Part shown: piece after piece, positions 16,694 through 24,498 of the stretch
Layout: each line of letters opens with the position of its first letter
Numbering within the stretch: the stretch's first letter is position 1
Origin: CANHBY01 sp046342195
GTDB taxonomy: Bacteria; Pseudomonadota; Gammaproteobacteria; Burkholderiales; Burkholderiaceae_C
Reading direction: 5' to 3'
DNA length: 64,000 nt
Assembly (NCBI GenBank): GCA_046342195.1
Contig: JBKDQE010000035.1
Location: 3,687-67,686, forward strand
Notes under the pieces: model-generated
The model's input: only the letters and a program-made list of their open reading frames with translations
Database searches by the model: none
Told to the model about the DNA's origin: nothing
Made by a program: the position numbers and the translations under genes

Positions 16694-17328
16694 ACTTTCA
16701 AACCTGTCAACTTTGCTTTCGTGCCGGTTTTGCAAATAGGCTACTGATGGCTTTGGCCCTGATTGGATTGCTCGGCTGCGAGCCGAAGCCGCAAGCCCCC
16801 CTGACCGCCTTCAAAAGCACCGACATCACCGGCATTCCCTACGCCCAAACATTCAGCCTGACCGACACCACAGGTCAAAAGCGCAGCTTGGCAGAATTCA
16901 AGGGCAAAGTCGTTGTGGTCTTTTTTGGCTTTACCCAGTGCCCAGACGTCTGTCCGACCACGCTCGCTGAACTCGTTGAAGTCAAAAAAGCCTTGGGCCC
17001 GGATGGCAATCGTTTACAAGCCATTTTTATTACCATTGACCCTGAACGCGACACCCCGGAAGTTCTCCAAACATATGTCACCAGTTTTGACCCCACATTC
17101 ATGGCCCTGAGGGGCTCTCCAGAAGAAACTACCGCCGTGGCCAAAGAATTCAAGGTTTATTTTGCCAAAGTGCCCGGCAAAACCCCCGAAAGCTACACGA
17201 TGGACCACTCTTCGGCCTCTTATGTGTTTGACACCGAAGGCCACCCCCGCTTGCTGGTTCGAAATGGCAACGGGGTGGTGGCTTGGTTGTCTGATATTCA
17301 AGCCCTTCTAGGCAAGCCGTCGCATTAA
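16690..17328 (+). CDS. Sco1/SenC copper chaperone lipoprotein
   Basis: A 212-residue periplasmic protein. A lipoprotein signal ends in LIGLLGC (lipobox) near residue 31. The thioredoxin-like domain has the copper motif FTQCPDVCPTTL and the distal His in TMDHSSASYVFD, plus FITIDPERDTPEVL. Sco proteins deliver copper to, or reduce, the CuA site of subunit II. It closes the oxidase cluster and is convergent with rpoH. AGCCCT (from 17335) and AGGGCT in the 44-bp gap form a weak hairpin. Confidence 0.94.
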   Translation: MNFQTCQLCFRAGFANRLLMALALIGLLGCEPKPQAPLTAFKSTDITGIPYAQTFSLTDTTGQKRSLAEFKGKVVVVFFGFTQCPDVCPTTLAELVEVKKALGPDGNRLQAIFITIDPERDTPEVLQTYVTSFDPTFMALRGSPEETTAVAKEFKVYFAKVPGKTPESYTMDHSSASYVFDTEGHPRLLVRNGNGVVAWLSDIQALLGKPSH

Positions 17329-17372
17329 GATAAAGCCCTCCCAGCTCCCCCTGAAGGGCTGGCTGACTGGGT

Positions 17373-18299
17373 TCAGCTGAGTGCTTGACGCATCTTTTTC
17401 ATGGCAGCCACCTCGATTTGACGAATTCTCTCGGCGCTCACTCCATACTCAGCAGCCAAGTCATGCAGGGTCATGCCGCCTGAATTGTCATCATTAACCT
17501 GCAGCCAGCGTTGCTCCACAATCCGGCGGCTTCGATCATCGAGGGTGGCAAGAGCCTTGGAGATTCCATCGCTGGCGAGCCAGTCTCGATGATGAGATTC
17601 TAAAATTCTTGAAGGCTCGCTGTGCTCATCCGCCAAATAAGCAATCGGGCCGAAGGTCTCTTCACCATCCTCACCCTGCGGCTCCAGGGACATGTCAGCA
17701 CCCGACATGCGAATTTCCATTTCATGGACATCTTCGGGTTTGACATGGAGCTCTCGTGCCATGGAATTCACTTCATCTTCAGTGAGTGTGCCTTGTTGTG
17801 CCCCCTCATGATGGGCATCTTTCAGGCTTTGCTTCATTGAGCGCAAATTAAAGAAAAGCTTGCGTTGTGCCTTGGTGGTGGCCACCTTGACCATTCGCCA
17901 GTTCTTCAAAATATATTCATGGATTTCAGCCTTGATCCAGTGAATGGCATAGCTGACCAAGCGCACGCCTTGATCAGGATCAAAGCGTTTGACCGCTTTC
18001 ATCAAGCCCACATTGCCTTCCTGAATCAAATCAGCGTGAGGCAGTCCGTAACCCATATACTGGCGGGCGATCGAGATCACCAAACGCAAATGAGAAAGAA
18101 CCAACTGCCCGGCAGCTTTGAGATCTTCGTGGTCACGCCACTGACGCGCCAAGCGCAATTCTTCATCGGCTGACAAAATTGGCAACCGATTTGCGGCAGA
18201 GATATAGGCCTCCAAATTCCCCAAAGCAGGAACCAAAGACCAAGGGTCTGTGCGGCTCAACGCCAATGCACGAGGGAGTGATCCGGGTGATGATGACAT
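17373..18299 (-). CDS. rpoH: heat-shock sigma factor sigma-32
   Basis: A 308-residue sigma-70 family factor. Region 2 has DLIQEGNVGLMKAVKRFDPD and SYAIHWIKAEI. The RpoH box is QRKLFFNLR, and region 4 ends in LHDLAAEYGVSAERIRQIEV. It directs RNA polymerase to heat-shock promoters (chaperones, proteases). The start ATG 18299 has an excellent AGGAGGT site; the open frame extends upstream without family similarity. A CIRCE-like operator lies between the start and the upstream region, suggesting HrcA control on top of any RNA-level control. Confidence 0.96.
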   Translation of the reverse strand: MSSSPGSLPRALALSRTDPWSLVPALGNLEAYISAANRLPILSADEELRLARQWRDHEDLKAAGQLVLSHLRLVISIARQYMGYGLPHADLIQEGNVGLMKAVKRFDPDQGVRLVSYAIHWIKAEIHEYILKNWRMVKVATTKAQRKLFFNLRSMKQSLKDAHHEGAQQGTLTEDEVNSMARELHVKPEDVHEMEIRMSGADMSLEPQGEDGEETFGPIAYLADEHSEPSRILESHHRDWLASDGISKALATLDDRSRRIVEQRWLQVNDDNSGGMTLHDLAAEYGVSAERIRQIEVAAMKKMRQALS

Positions 18300-18324
18300 G
18301 AATAAAGAACCTCCTGGTAAAATA

Positions 18325-18351
18325 TTAGCACTCAAAAGAAGAGAGTGCCAG
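18325..18351 (-). promoter_or_regulatory. CIRCE-like HrcA operator upstream of rpoH
   Basis: On the plus strand TTAGCACTC (18325-18333), nine bases, then GAGTGCCAG (18343-18351). The CIRCE consensus is TTAGCACTC-N9-GAGTGCTAA, so 16 of 18 positions match, including the whole left arm and the exact spacing. It lies 26-52 bp upstream of the rpoH start codon and 9-bp spacing is the family rule. HrcA represses heat-shock genes through this element in many bacteria. Confidence 0.8.
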
Positions 18352-18595
18352 AAATTCCTGCTTGCTATGGAACCTCTGTAAAACCCCATCGTGGATGAGC
18401 GCGAATTTTGTTTGTCGGATATACTCAATGGCTTTTCGTCTTCAGCCTTGGGCGGAAAGTATCCACGCTTTTTCTTTTTTCGTGGCGCCCATTTCTTTGA
18501 TCCTGCCTAAGAGCCCGCGTTCCATAAGCGGCGCCGACCGCAAGGGTCAATTAATCAGGGTTTATCATCAGGGTTTATTTTCATCAAACTTCATC

Positions 18596-19024
18596 ATGAA
18601 AACTTTCAGCGCCAAGCCGGCCGAAGTCACGCATGAGTGGTTTGTGGTTGACGCAACCGATAAGGTTCTCGGCAGGGTGGCCAGTGAAGTCGCCCTTCGT
18701 TTGCGCGGCAAGCACAAGGCCATTTATACGCCCCACGTCGATACCGGTGATTATATTGTCGTCGTGAATGCCGACAAGCTTCGTGTCACCGGAAACAAAC
18801 CTACCGACAAGCTCTACCACCGGCATAGCGGTTTTCCAGGCGGAATTCGCTCAATTAGTTTCCGTGATCTGCAAGCCAAGCATCCTGGCCGCGCCCTCGA
18901 AAAGGCTGTGAAGGGCATGCTGCCCAAAGGTCCTTTGGGTTATGCCATGATCAAGAAGCTCAAAGTTTACGCTGGCACTTCCCACCCCCATATGGCTCAG
19001 CAGCCCAAGGCCCTCGAGATCTGA
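18596..19024 (+). CDS. rplM: 50S ribosomal protein L13
   Basis: 142 residues, the usual L13 length. It starts MKTFSAKPAEVTHEWFVVDA and carries LRGKHKAIYTPHVDTGDYIVV, the HRHSGFPGG turn and the end VYAGTSHPHMAQQPKAL, all diagnostic. It is first in the rplM-rpsI operon, 13 bp before rpsI. The 296-bp gap before it, shared with divergent rpoH, contains the CIRCE-like site and a GGAACCTCTG repeat; its own promoter was not identified. An in-frame open extension upstream to 18362 is not conserved in form. Confidence 0.97.
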   Translation: MKTFSAKPAEVTHEWFVVDATDKVLGRVASEVALRLRGKHKAIYTPHVDTGDYIVVVNADKLRVTGNKPTDKLYHRHSGFPGGIRSISFRDLQAKHPGRALEKAVKGMLPKGPLGYAMIKKLKVYAGTSHPHMAQQPKALEI

Positions 19025-19037
19025 AGGAGCGACAACG

Positions 19038-19430
19038 ATGATTGGTAACTGGAACTACGGCACAGGCCGTCGCAAGTCTTCTGTGGCCCGTGTTTTTATC
19101 AAAAAAGGAACAGGGCAAATTTTGGTCAATGGCAGAGTGGTCGAAGAATACTTCGGCCGAAAAACCTCGATCATGGTGGTCAAGCAGCCTCTCGCCCTGA
19201 CTGCGAATGATGCGGCCTTTGACATCAAGGTCAATGTTCATGGCGGTGGTGAGTCTGGGCAAGCTGGCGCTGTTCGCTTGGGCATCACACGTGCCTTGAT
19301 CGATTATGACGCGGCCCTGAAACCAGAACTGAAGCGCGCAGGTTTTGTCACACGCGATGCTCGCGAAGTGGAGCGCAAAAAAGTCGGTTTGCATGGCGCC
19401 CGCCGTCGCAAACAGTTCAGCAAGCGCTGA
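19038..19430 (+). CDS. rpsI: 30S ribosomal protein S9
   Basis: 130 residues. It has NYGTGRRKSSVARVF near the start, GQAGAVRLGITRALIDYD in the middle and the basic tail ending ..GARRRKQFSKR, whose last residues contact P-site tRNA. AAGGAG precedes ATG 19038. It is followed by an intrinsic terminator that overlaps the leader of the bactofilin gene. Confidence 0.97.
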   Translation: MIGNWNYGTGRRKSSVARVFIKKGTGQILVNGRVVEEYFGRKTSIMVVKQPLALTANDAAFDIKVNVHGGGESGQAGAVRLGITRALIDYDAALKPELKRAGFVTRDAREVERKKVGLHGARRRKQFSKR

Positions 19431-19454
19431 TTCGGTCAAAACACGTCAAAATGG

Positions 19455-19482
19455 GGGCCGCTGTACTGCGGCCCTATTTTTT
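19455..19482 (+). terminator. intrinsic terminator after rpsI
   Basis: GGGCCGC at 19455-19461 pairs with GCGGCCC at 19468-19474 across a TGTACT loop, followed by TATTTTTT. It ends just before the ribosome site of the bactofilin gene, so bactofilin expression would depend on read-through or an internal promoter. Confidence 0.85.
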
Positions 19483-19492
19483 GGAGAAATGC

Positions 19493-19897
19493 GTGTTTGA
19501 AAGCAAGAAACAACCCCCCTTGCACACCATGATTGGGGAGGGTGCGGTATTCCACGGTGAAATTCGCTTTCCTGGTGGAACCCTGGAAATTAATGGTGAA
19601 GTCAAGGGAGATATCCTCGCTGCGGGCGAGCGCCCAAGCTTGGTTCATGTGGGTGAAAAATCAGTGGTGATGGGAAAAATCCATGCAACGCATATTGTTA
19701 TTTATGGTCGAGTGGTCGGGCCTGTGCATGCTGATGGCCTCCTGGAGTTGAAATCCAAGGCTTCGATTGTGGGCTCTGTGCAGTACCATGCGCTTGAAAT
19801 GCAGCAAGGTGCGATCATTGAGGGTGAGTTGCAGCCTATTCATGCCCGGGCCGCAGAAGGCACCCCGCCGATCTCTGCATTGGCACCCTCGCATTGA
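19493..19897 (+). CDS. bactofilin (polymer-forming cytoskeletal protein)
   Basis: A 134-residue bactofilin-domain protein (DUF583). It has the right-handed beta-helix repeat pattern with Gly/Val/Ile at regular spacing: TMIGEGAVFHGEIRFPGGTLEINGEVKGDI, then VMGKIHATHIVIYGRVVGPV, then GSVQYHALEMQQGAIIEG. Bactofilins self-assemble into filaments without nucleotides and help position cell-envelope enzymes. The start is taken as GTG 19493 with GGAG six bases upstream. An in-frame ATG at 19451 lies inside the terminator hairpin and is unlikely. Confidence 0.9.
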   Translation: MFESKKQPPLHTMIGEGAVFHGEIRFPGGTLEINGEVKGDILAAGERPSLVHVGEKSVVMGKIHATHIVIYGRVVGPVHADGLLELKSKASIVGSVQYHALEMQQGAIIEGELQPIHARAAEGTPPISALAPSH

Positions 19898-19941
19898 GGC
19901 TCACATGACACTTTACGTTCCTTATTTCCAGGAGTATTTCA

Positions 19942-20316
19942 ATGAACACCCATGCCGCCATTTCCGATAGCCTTTCCTCTGCCCCGCCTGTGCCTTTGAT
20001 CTTCACTGACAGTGCTGCCGCCAAGGTCAAAGAACTGGTGGAAGAAGAAGGCAACCCCGAGTTGAAATTGCGAGTGTTTGTTCAAGGAGGCGGTTGCTCC
20101 GGGTTTCAGTATGGCTTCACTTTTGATGAAATCGCCAATGACGACGACACTCAAATGGAAAAAAATGGCGTCATTCTACTGATCGATGCCATGAGCCTGC
20201 AGTACTTAGTTGGCGCTGAAATTGACTACAAAGATGACCTTCAGGGGGCCCAATTTGTGATCAAAAACCCGAATGCCACCACCACCTGTGGTTGTGGGTC
20301 GAGCTTTTCTGTTTGA
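19942..20316 (+). CDS. erpA: iron-sulfur cluster insertion protein ErpA
   Basis: A 124-residue A-type Fe-S carrier. The three conserved Cys are in GGGCSGFQYGF and, near the C-terminus, TTTCGCGSSFSV. ErpA passes 4Fe-4S clusters to apo-proteins such as IspH, also encoded in this window. Burkholderiales commonly have erpA beside the bactofilin and anmK genes. A GGAG site precedes ATG 19942. Confidence 0.94.
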   Translation: MNTHAAISDSLSSAPPVPLIFTDSAAAKVKELVEEEGNPELKLRVFVQGGGCSGFQYGFTFDEIANDDDTQMEKNGVILLIDAMSLQYLVGAEIDYKDDLQGAQFVIKNPNATTTCGCGSSFSV

Positions 20317-20356
20317 ACCTTGAGGTGAGCCGGGGCTTCAGGGAATTCATGGATCA

Positions 20357-20469
20357 GCGCGGCGTTGCACGTCTCGCCAAGGCGAATAAGCCTTGGCAGC
20401 GCCGCGCGCCTTGCCCTACGCCCCAATGATTGCGTTCGCACTGGCATCTTGAGTGTTAACAGGCCCTAG
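20357..20469. repeat. dispersed repeat, copy A (about 113 bp)
   Basis: The left block GCGCGGCGTTGCA is at 20357-20369, a middle block GCGCCTTGC at 20406-20414, and the right block CTGGCATCTT..AGTGTTAAC AGGCCCTA from 20441. The same three blocks with nearly the same spacing occur at 63549-63659. Between the blocks the sequence differs and has its own hairpin (GCCAAGGC..GCCTTGGC). The right end supplies the stop codon of anmK. Confidence 0.7.
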
Positions 20470-21581
20470 CCAGCGGGGTAAATGGCCCCCAGAATACGTG
20501 GCCCTTTGGCACCAGTGACCGAGCTGAGATTGCCCGCTTCTCTTGAAAGACAGGCCTTGGCCAGCCAGGCAAATGCAATACTTTCCACCTGATCGGGGGG
20601 CAAACCTCGTACTGCGGTGCTACGCACGGGTTTTTTCAACTTTCTGGAGAGCCTTGCCATCAGATCCAAATTAAAGGCCCCGCCTCCACAGACCAGTACC
20701 TCCGCGTCGGGGGTCGATTGGCCATCAATGGCCTCGGCACAACATGATGCTGTCAGCTCAGCCAGCGTGGCTTGAATATCTTCTGGGCGATGATGAGCAA
20801 AGCCTTCGAGTTTTGAGCTAAGCCAAGAAGGATGAAAGAGATCGCGGCCAGTACTTTTGGGTGGCAAAAGATTGAAGTAAGGCTCAGAGAGCATGTTTTC
20901 CAGCAAGGGTTCAATCACGAAGCCAGAAGCCGCCCAAGATCCATCAGGGTCGAACCTGCCTTTTTGGTGAGAAGAAAACCAGTGATCCAATAAAACATTC
21001 CCAGGCCCGCAGTCAAAGCCGGTCGTGTGGCCATTGGGTGCGATTGTGGTCAAGTTGCTCATTCCGCCCAGGTTCAAAACACAAACTGCGGTGTTGTTCT
21101 GCCCAAATACAGTGCGATGAAAAGCGGGGACGAGCGGCGCGCCTTGCCCCCCGGCGGCCACGTCCCGGGTGCGAAAATCTGCAACCACATCAATACCGCA
21201 AAGTTCAGCCAAAAGCGCGGCATTGTTCAGCTGGATGGTATACCCCAGCCCATCAAATTCGTTTGGCCGATGCCTCACGGTTTGCCCGTGGCAACCGATG
21301 GCATGAACCTGCTGAGCACTGATAGGTGCGGCTGAGTCAAGCAGCCCCTGAACAACTTCGGCATAGTTGAATGCCAAGGCATTCGCCGCCAAGGCGCTGC
21401 GGTGTAATTCATCGTCCGATCGTTGATTCAGTACGAAGAGAGTCTCCCGGAGCTCGCTACTGAAAGGTCGATGAATATGCGACAACACCGAGAGCCCGGC
21501 ACCATCCGTGAATTCAACAAGAACGCCATCCGTTCCATCGAGGGATGTACCTGACATCAGGCCAATGAAATATCGTTTCAA
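20466..21581 (-). CDS. anmK: anhydro-N-acetylmuramic acid kinase
   Basis: A 371-residue ASKHA-fold kinase. It has the N-terminal GLMSGTSLDGTDGVLVEF motif, HGQTVRH, NLGGMSNLT and GFDCGPGN, all typical of AnmK. It cleaves the 1,6-anhydro ring of anhydroMurNAc and phosphorylates it, recycling peptidoglycan. The start appears to be TTG 21581, 28 bp downstream of the M23 peptidase stop on the same strand, so a two-gene cell-wall operon is likely. The stop codon falls inside a dispersed repeat. Confidence 0.94.
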   Translation of the reverse strand: MKRYFIGLMSGTSLDGTDGVLVEFTDGAGLSVLSHIHRPFSSELRETLFVLNQRSDDELHRSALAANALAFNYAEVVQGLLDSAAPISAQQVHAIGCHGQTVRHRPNEFDGLGYTIQLNNAALLAELCGIDVVADFRTRDVAAGGQGAPLVPAFHRTVFGQNNTAVCVLNLGGMSNLTTIAPNGHTTGFDCGPGNVLLDHWFSSHQKGRFDPDGSWAASGFVIEPLLENMLSEPYFNLLPPKSTGRDLFHPSWLSSKLEGFAHHRPEDIQATLAELTASCCAEAIDGQSTPDAEVLVCGGGAFNLDLMARLSRKLKKPVRSTAVRGLPPDQVESIAFAWLAKACLSREAGNLSSVTGAKGPRILGAIYPAG

Positions 21582-21609
21582 AATAGCCTAGAAAAAGAAA
21601 AACCAAGGA

Positions 21610-23001
21610 TTATTCAAGCGAGCGAGCAATGGACACTGTTTGCGCAATGGCCAATTTGGCTCGTGCTGTTTTAACAACTTGCTCGAATTGCTCACGCGAA
21701 GAGGGGTCGAGGATGTTTGCGTCAGAGCTGTTGGCCATGTTGCGAGGATCTTGATGAACACCATTGACTTTGAGTTCAAAGTGAAGGTGGGGGCCGGTTG
21801 CCCAACCTGTTGCGCCCACGGCCCCCAGAATGGCGCCTTGTGATATTTTTTGCCCTTGCTGAACATCAATGCGGCTCAAGTGGGCATAGAGTGTGCTGCG
21901 TTGATTGCCATGATCAAGGCTCACGACTTTGCCATAACCATTTTGCCAACCTGCAAAATCCACGACCCCATTGGCAACGCTGCGTACCGGTGTGCCCATG
22001 GGTGCGGCGTAATCAATGCCGTTGTGCTGAGCCCAAGTGCGCAAAATAGGGTGAAACCTGACCGCGAATGCGGAAGTGACCCGAGACACTTCAAGCGGGC
22101 TGCTAAGGAATGATCTGCGCTTGCTTTGCCCTTGTAAATCAAAGTAAGCGCCTTTCCCGGAACCCTCTTGAAACCATACGGCAGAATAGTCTCGTGCCCC
22201 TTGCGAAAATTGGGCAGCCAAAATACGGCCGACTTGGCGCCAGGCAATGGGCTCGTCATCGGCGGTAAGGGTTTCATAGACCACGCTGACTTTCGCCCCA
22301 CGCGGGACTTGGCGAAAGTCGAAGTCATTGGCGAATATTTCAGTCACCTGCCGGGCAATGGCATCAGGGATGTTGGCCTGGTCGGTGGCACTGAACAAAG
22401 AGTGCTGCACAAGTGCTGTCCCGAACTTGACCTGAGCTACCAGAGGCGCTGTTTGAAGTTGCGAGGTAAAGCCAAAGGCATCGCGGGTAATTTTGAGACG
22501 ATGAAAGTGGGTATTGGCTTGGGAGGGGTTGTCTGTGGGGTAACGGGCAGCCAATTCTTGCAGGGTTCCGGCAGCGTTGGTGCTCACCTGAACCATTTTG
22601 CCCGCGTTGCCAATGAGCAATTTACGAGCCAGGGCATCTGAGCGAATGAATGCGGCCGCTTGGTTGTCAACTACACCCAGGCGACTCAATAGGCTGTTGG
22701 CAGTATCGGTAGAGCGAGTGAGGTCGCTGCGCAGCATGTGCTGCCCGGTTTCAGCGATGATTGGGTCGAGTTGCTCGCGCGCGCTCGTAGAACCGAGTTG
22801 CTCAATCACGACACGATGCTGCGGCTGCTTGATGGGGGGGGCCGTGAGCGGGGCAATACCAAAGGCTGTGGCAGCAAAGCCCAGCAGACTGGCGATGAGC
22901 GCCCCCCCAACAGTTTTCGGGTTACGCGAAACAGACCTCCCGGCGCGGAGAGAGGTGGCAGACAAAAAGCGGTGAATAGGGCGGAACAATTTCAAATGCA
23001 A
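21610..23001 (-). CDS. M23 family murein endopeptidase (LytM/MepM-like)
   Basis: A 463-residue envelope protein. An N-terminal membrane anchor (GGALIASLLGFAATAFGIAPL) precedes a helical and OapA/SH3-like region. A C-terminal Zn peptidase domain of about 130 residues has HNGIDYAAPMGTPV (HxxxD) and GPHLHFELKVNG (HxH). It would cut peptidoglycan cross-links in the periplasm. The start is TTG 23001, the only plausible start after an in-frame stop. It is followed by anmK and divergent from tyrS, a common betaproteobacterial arrangement. Confidence 0.92.
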   Translation of the reverse strand: MHLKLFRPIHRFLSATSLRAGRSVSRNPKTVGGALIASLLGFAATAFGIAPLTAPPIKQPQHRVVIEQLGSTSAREQLDPIIAETGQHMLRSDLTRSTDTANSLLSRLGVVDNQAAAFIRSDALARKLLIGNAGKMVQVSTNAAGTLQELAARYPTDNPSQANTHFHRLKITRDAFGFTSQLQTAPLVAQVKFGTALVQHSLFSATDQANIPDAIARQVTEIFANDFDFRQVPRGAKVSVVYETLTADDEPIAWRQVGRILAAQFSQGARDYSAVWFQEGSGKGAYFDLQGQSKRRSFLSSPLEVSRVTSAFAVRFHPILRTWAQHNGIDYAAPMGTPVRSVANGVVDFAGWQNGYGKVVSLDHGNQRSTLYAHLSRIDVQQGQKISQGAILGAVGATGWATGPHLHFELKVNGVHQDPRNMANSSDANILDPSSREQFEQVVKTARAKLAIAQTVSIARSLE

Positions 23002-23224
23002 CCAAGCACTAAACCGGTTGAGTCAAGGTGAATAACATGCTGTGAGCGAAAAACCCTCGCCTAGAATAGGCATAGGCGGATTCGTGCTGAAAAAGGAAAG
23101 TCCAGAAACCAGACCGACAGAAAAAGGAGCGTCTGAAAAACATCTTAAGCACCCCCAGTATAACGACCTTTTTTCGAACATTTCGAACCCCCTCCAAGAT
23201 TATGCCATTTAAGCAATAAAAACG

Positions 23225-24481
23225 ATGCAACCTTCGATCGATTTCCAAGCTTTGAACGAACATGTCCAGCAGGCTTTGTCTATCACCTTGAGGGGGTGTG
23301 ACGAGTTGCTGCCTCACTCTGAGTGGATGGCCAAGCTCACTCGATCTCATCAGACCGGTACTCCACTCAGAATCAAACTCGGCCTGGACCCTACTGCTCC
23401 AGATATTCATTTAGGCCACACTGTCGTCTTGAACAAGCTGCGTCAGTTACAAAATCTGGGCCACTGTGTGATTTTTCTCATTGGTGACTTCACTTCGATG
23501 ATCGGTGACCCCTCGGGCCGAAACACAACACGCCCTCCCCTGACGCGAGAGCAAGTTGCGGCGAATGCTCAAACTTATTATCGGCAAGCCAGCCTGGTTC
23601 TTGACCCTGATCGGACTGAAATTCGTTATAACTCAGAATGGAGTGACCCCTTGGGGGCGCGCGGAATGATCGAGCTGGCAGGCCGTTATACGGTTGCCCG
23701 GATGATGGAGCGGGATGATTTCAGCAAACGCTATCGGGCCGGAACCCCGATTTCTGTGCATGAATTTCTATACCCCTTGATGCAGGGCTACGATTCTGTG
23801 GCTTTACGCAGTGATCTGGAATTGGGTGGAAGCGATCAAAAGTTCAACCTGCTGGTGGGGCGATCTTTGCAATCAGAGTATGGCCAGGAGCCTCAATGTA
23901 TTTTGACAATGCCGCTGCTGGAAGGCCTTGACGGGGTTGAAAAAATGTCCAAAAGCAAGGGCAATTACATTGGAATTACCGAACCCCCGAATCAGATGTT
24001 CGCCAAGCTGCTTTCGATCAGCGATGATTTGATGTGGCGCTACTTCACCCTTTTGAGCTTCAGGTCCGATGCAGAGTTGCAGCAAATGAAAACACAGGTC
24101 GAGGCAGGGCGCAACCCCCGAGAGGTGAAGGTGCTCCTGGCGCAGGAAATGACCAGCCGCTTTCACAGCGCGGCAGCTGCCGCGGCAGCTGAAGAGGATT
24201 TCAACCACCGGGCCCGCGGGGGGGTTCCGGATGAGATCATGAATGTTCAACTGTCAGGGGCGCCTCTGGGCATTGCCAGCATTCTGAAGCAAGCCAATTT
24301 GGCTCCGTCAAGTTCTCAGGCGATGAGGCTGATTGAAGGCGGGGGGGTTCGAATTGATGGCAGCGTGGTGAGTGATCGCGGGCTGCAATTAAAGAGTGGC
24401 ACTTATGTGATTCAGGTCGGGAAAAGGAAATTTGCGCGGGTTTCCTTGCTTGCTCCGGCAAAATCTGATCAAACTTCCTGA
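23225..24481 (+). CDS. tyrS: tyrosyl-tRNA synthetase
   Basis: A 418-residue class I aminoacyl-tRNA synthetase. It has the HLGH form of the HIGH motif in DPTAPDIHLGHTVVLNK, GDFTSMIGDPSGRN, YPLMQGYDSV and KMSKSKGNYIGI. A C-terminal S4 RNA-binding domain runs from about residue 350 (MRLIEGGGVRIDG). It charges tRNA-Tyr. The length and DFTSMIGDPSGR segment put it in the second bacterial TyrRS type. The 223-bp gap to the divergent peptidase contains no clear element. Confidence 0.96.
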   Translation: MQPSIDFQALNEHVQQALSITLRGCDELLPHSEWMAKLTRSHQTGTPLRIKLGLDPTAPDIHLGHTVVLNKLRQLQNLGHCVIFLIGDFTSMIGDPSGRNTTRPPLTREQVAANAQTYYRQASLVLDPDRTEIRYNSEWSDPLGARGMIELAGRYTVARMMERDDFSKRYRAGTPISVHEFLYPLMQGYDSVALRSDLELGGSDQKFNLLVGRSLQSEYGQEPQCILTMPLLEGLDGVEKMSKSKGNYIGITEPPNQMFAKLLSISDDLMWRYFTLLSFRSDAELQQMKTQVEAGRNPREVKVLLAQEMTSRFHSAAAAAAAEEDFNHRARGGVPDEIMNVQLSGAPLGIASILKQANLAPSSSQAMRLIEGGGVRIDGSVVSDRGLQLKSGTYVIQVGKRKFARVSLLAPAKSDQTS

Positions 24482-24498
24482 ATGTTGGGCAGCTGCGG

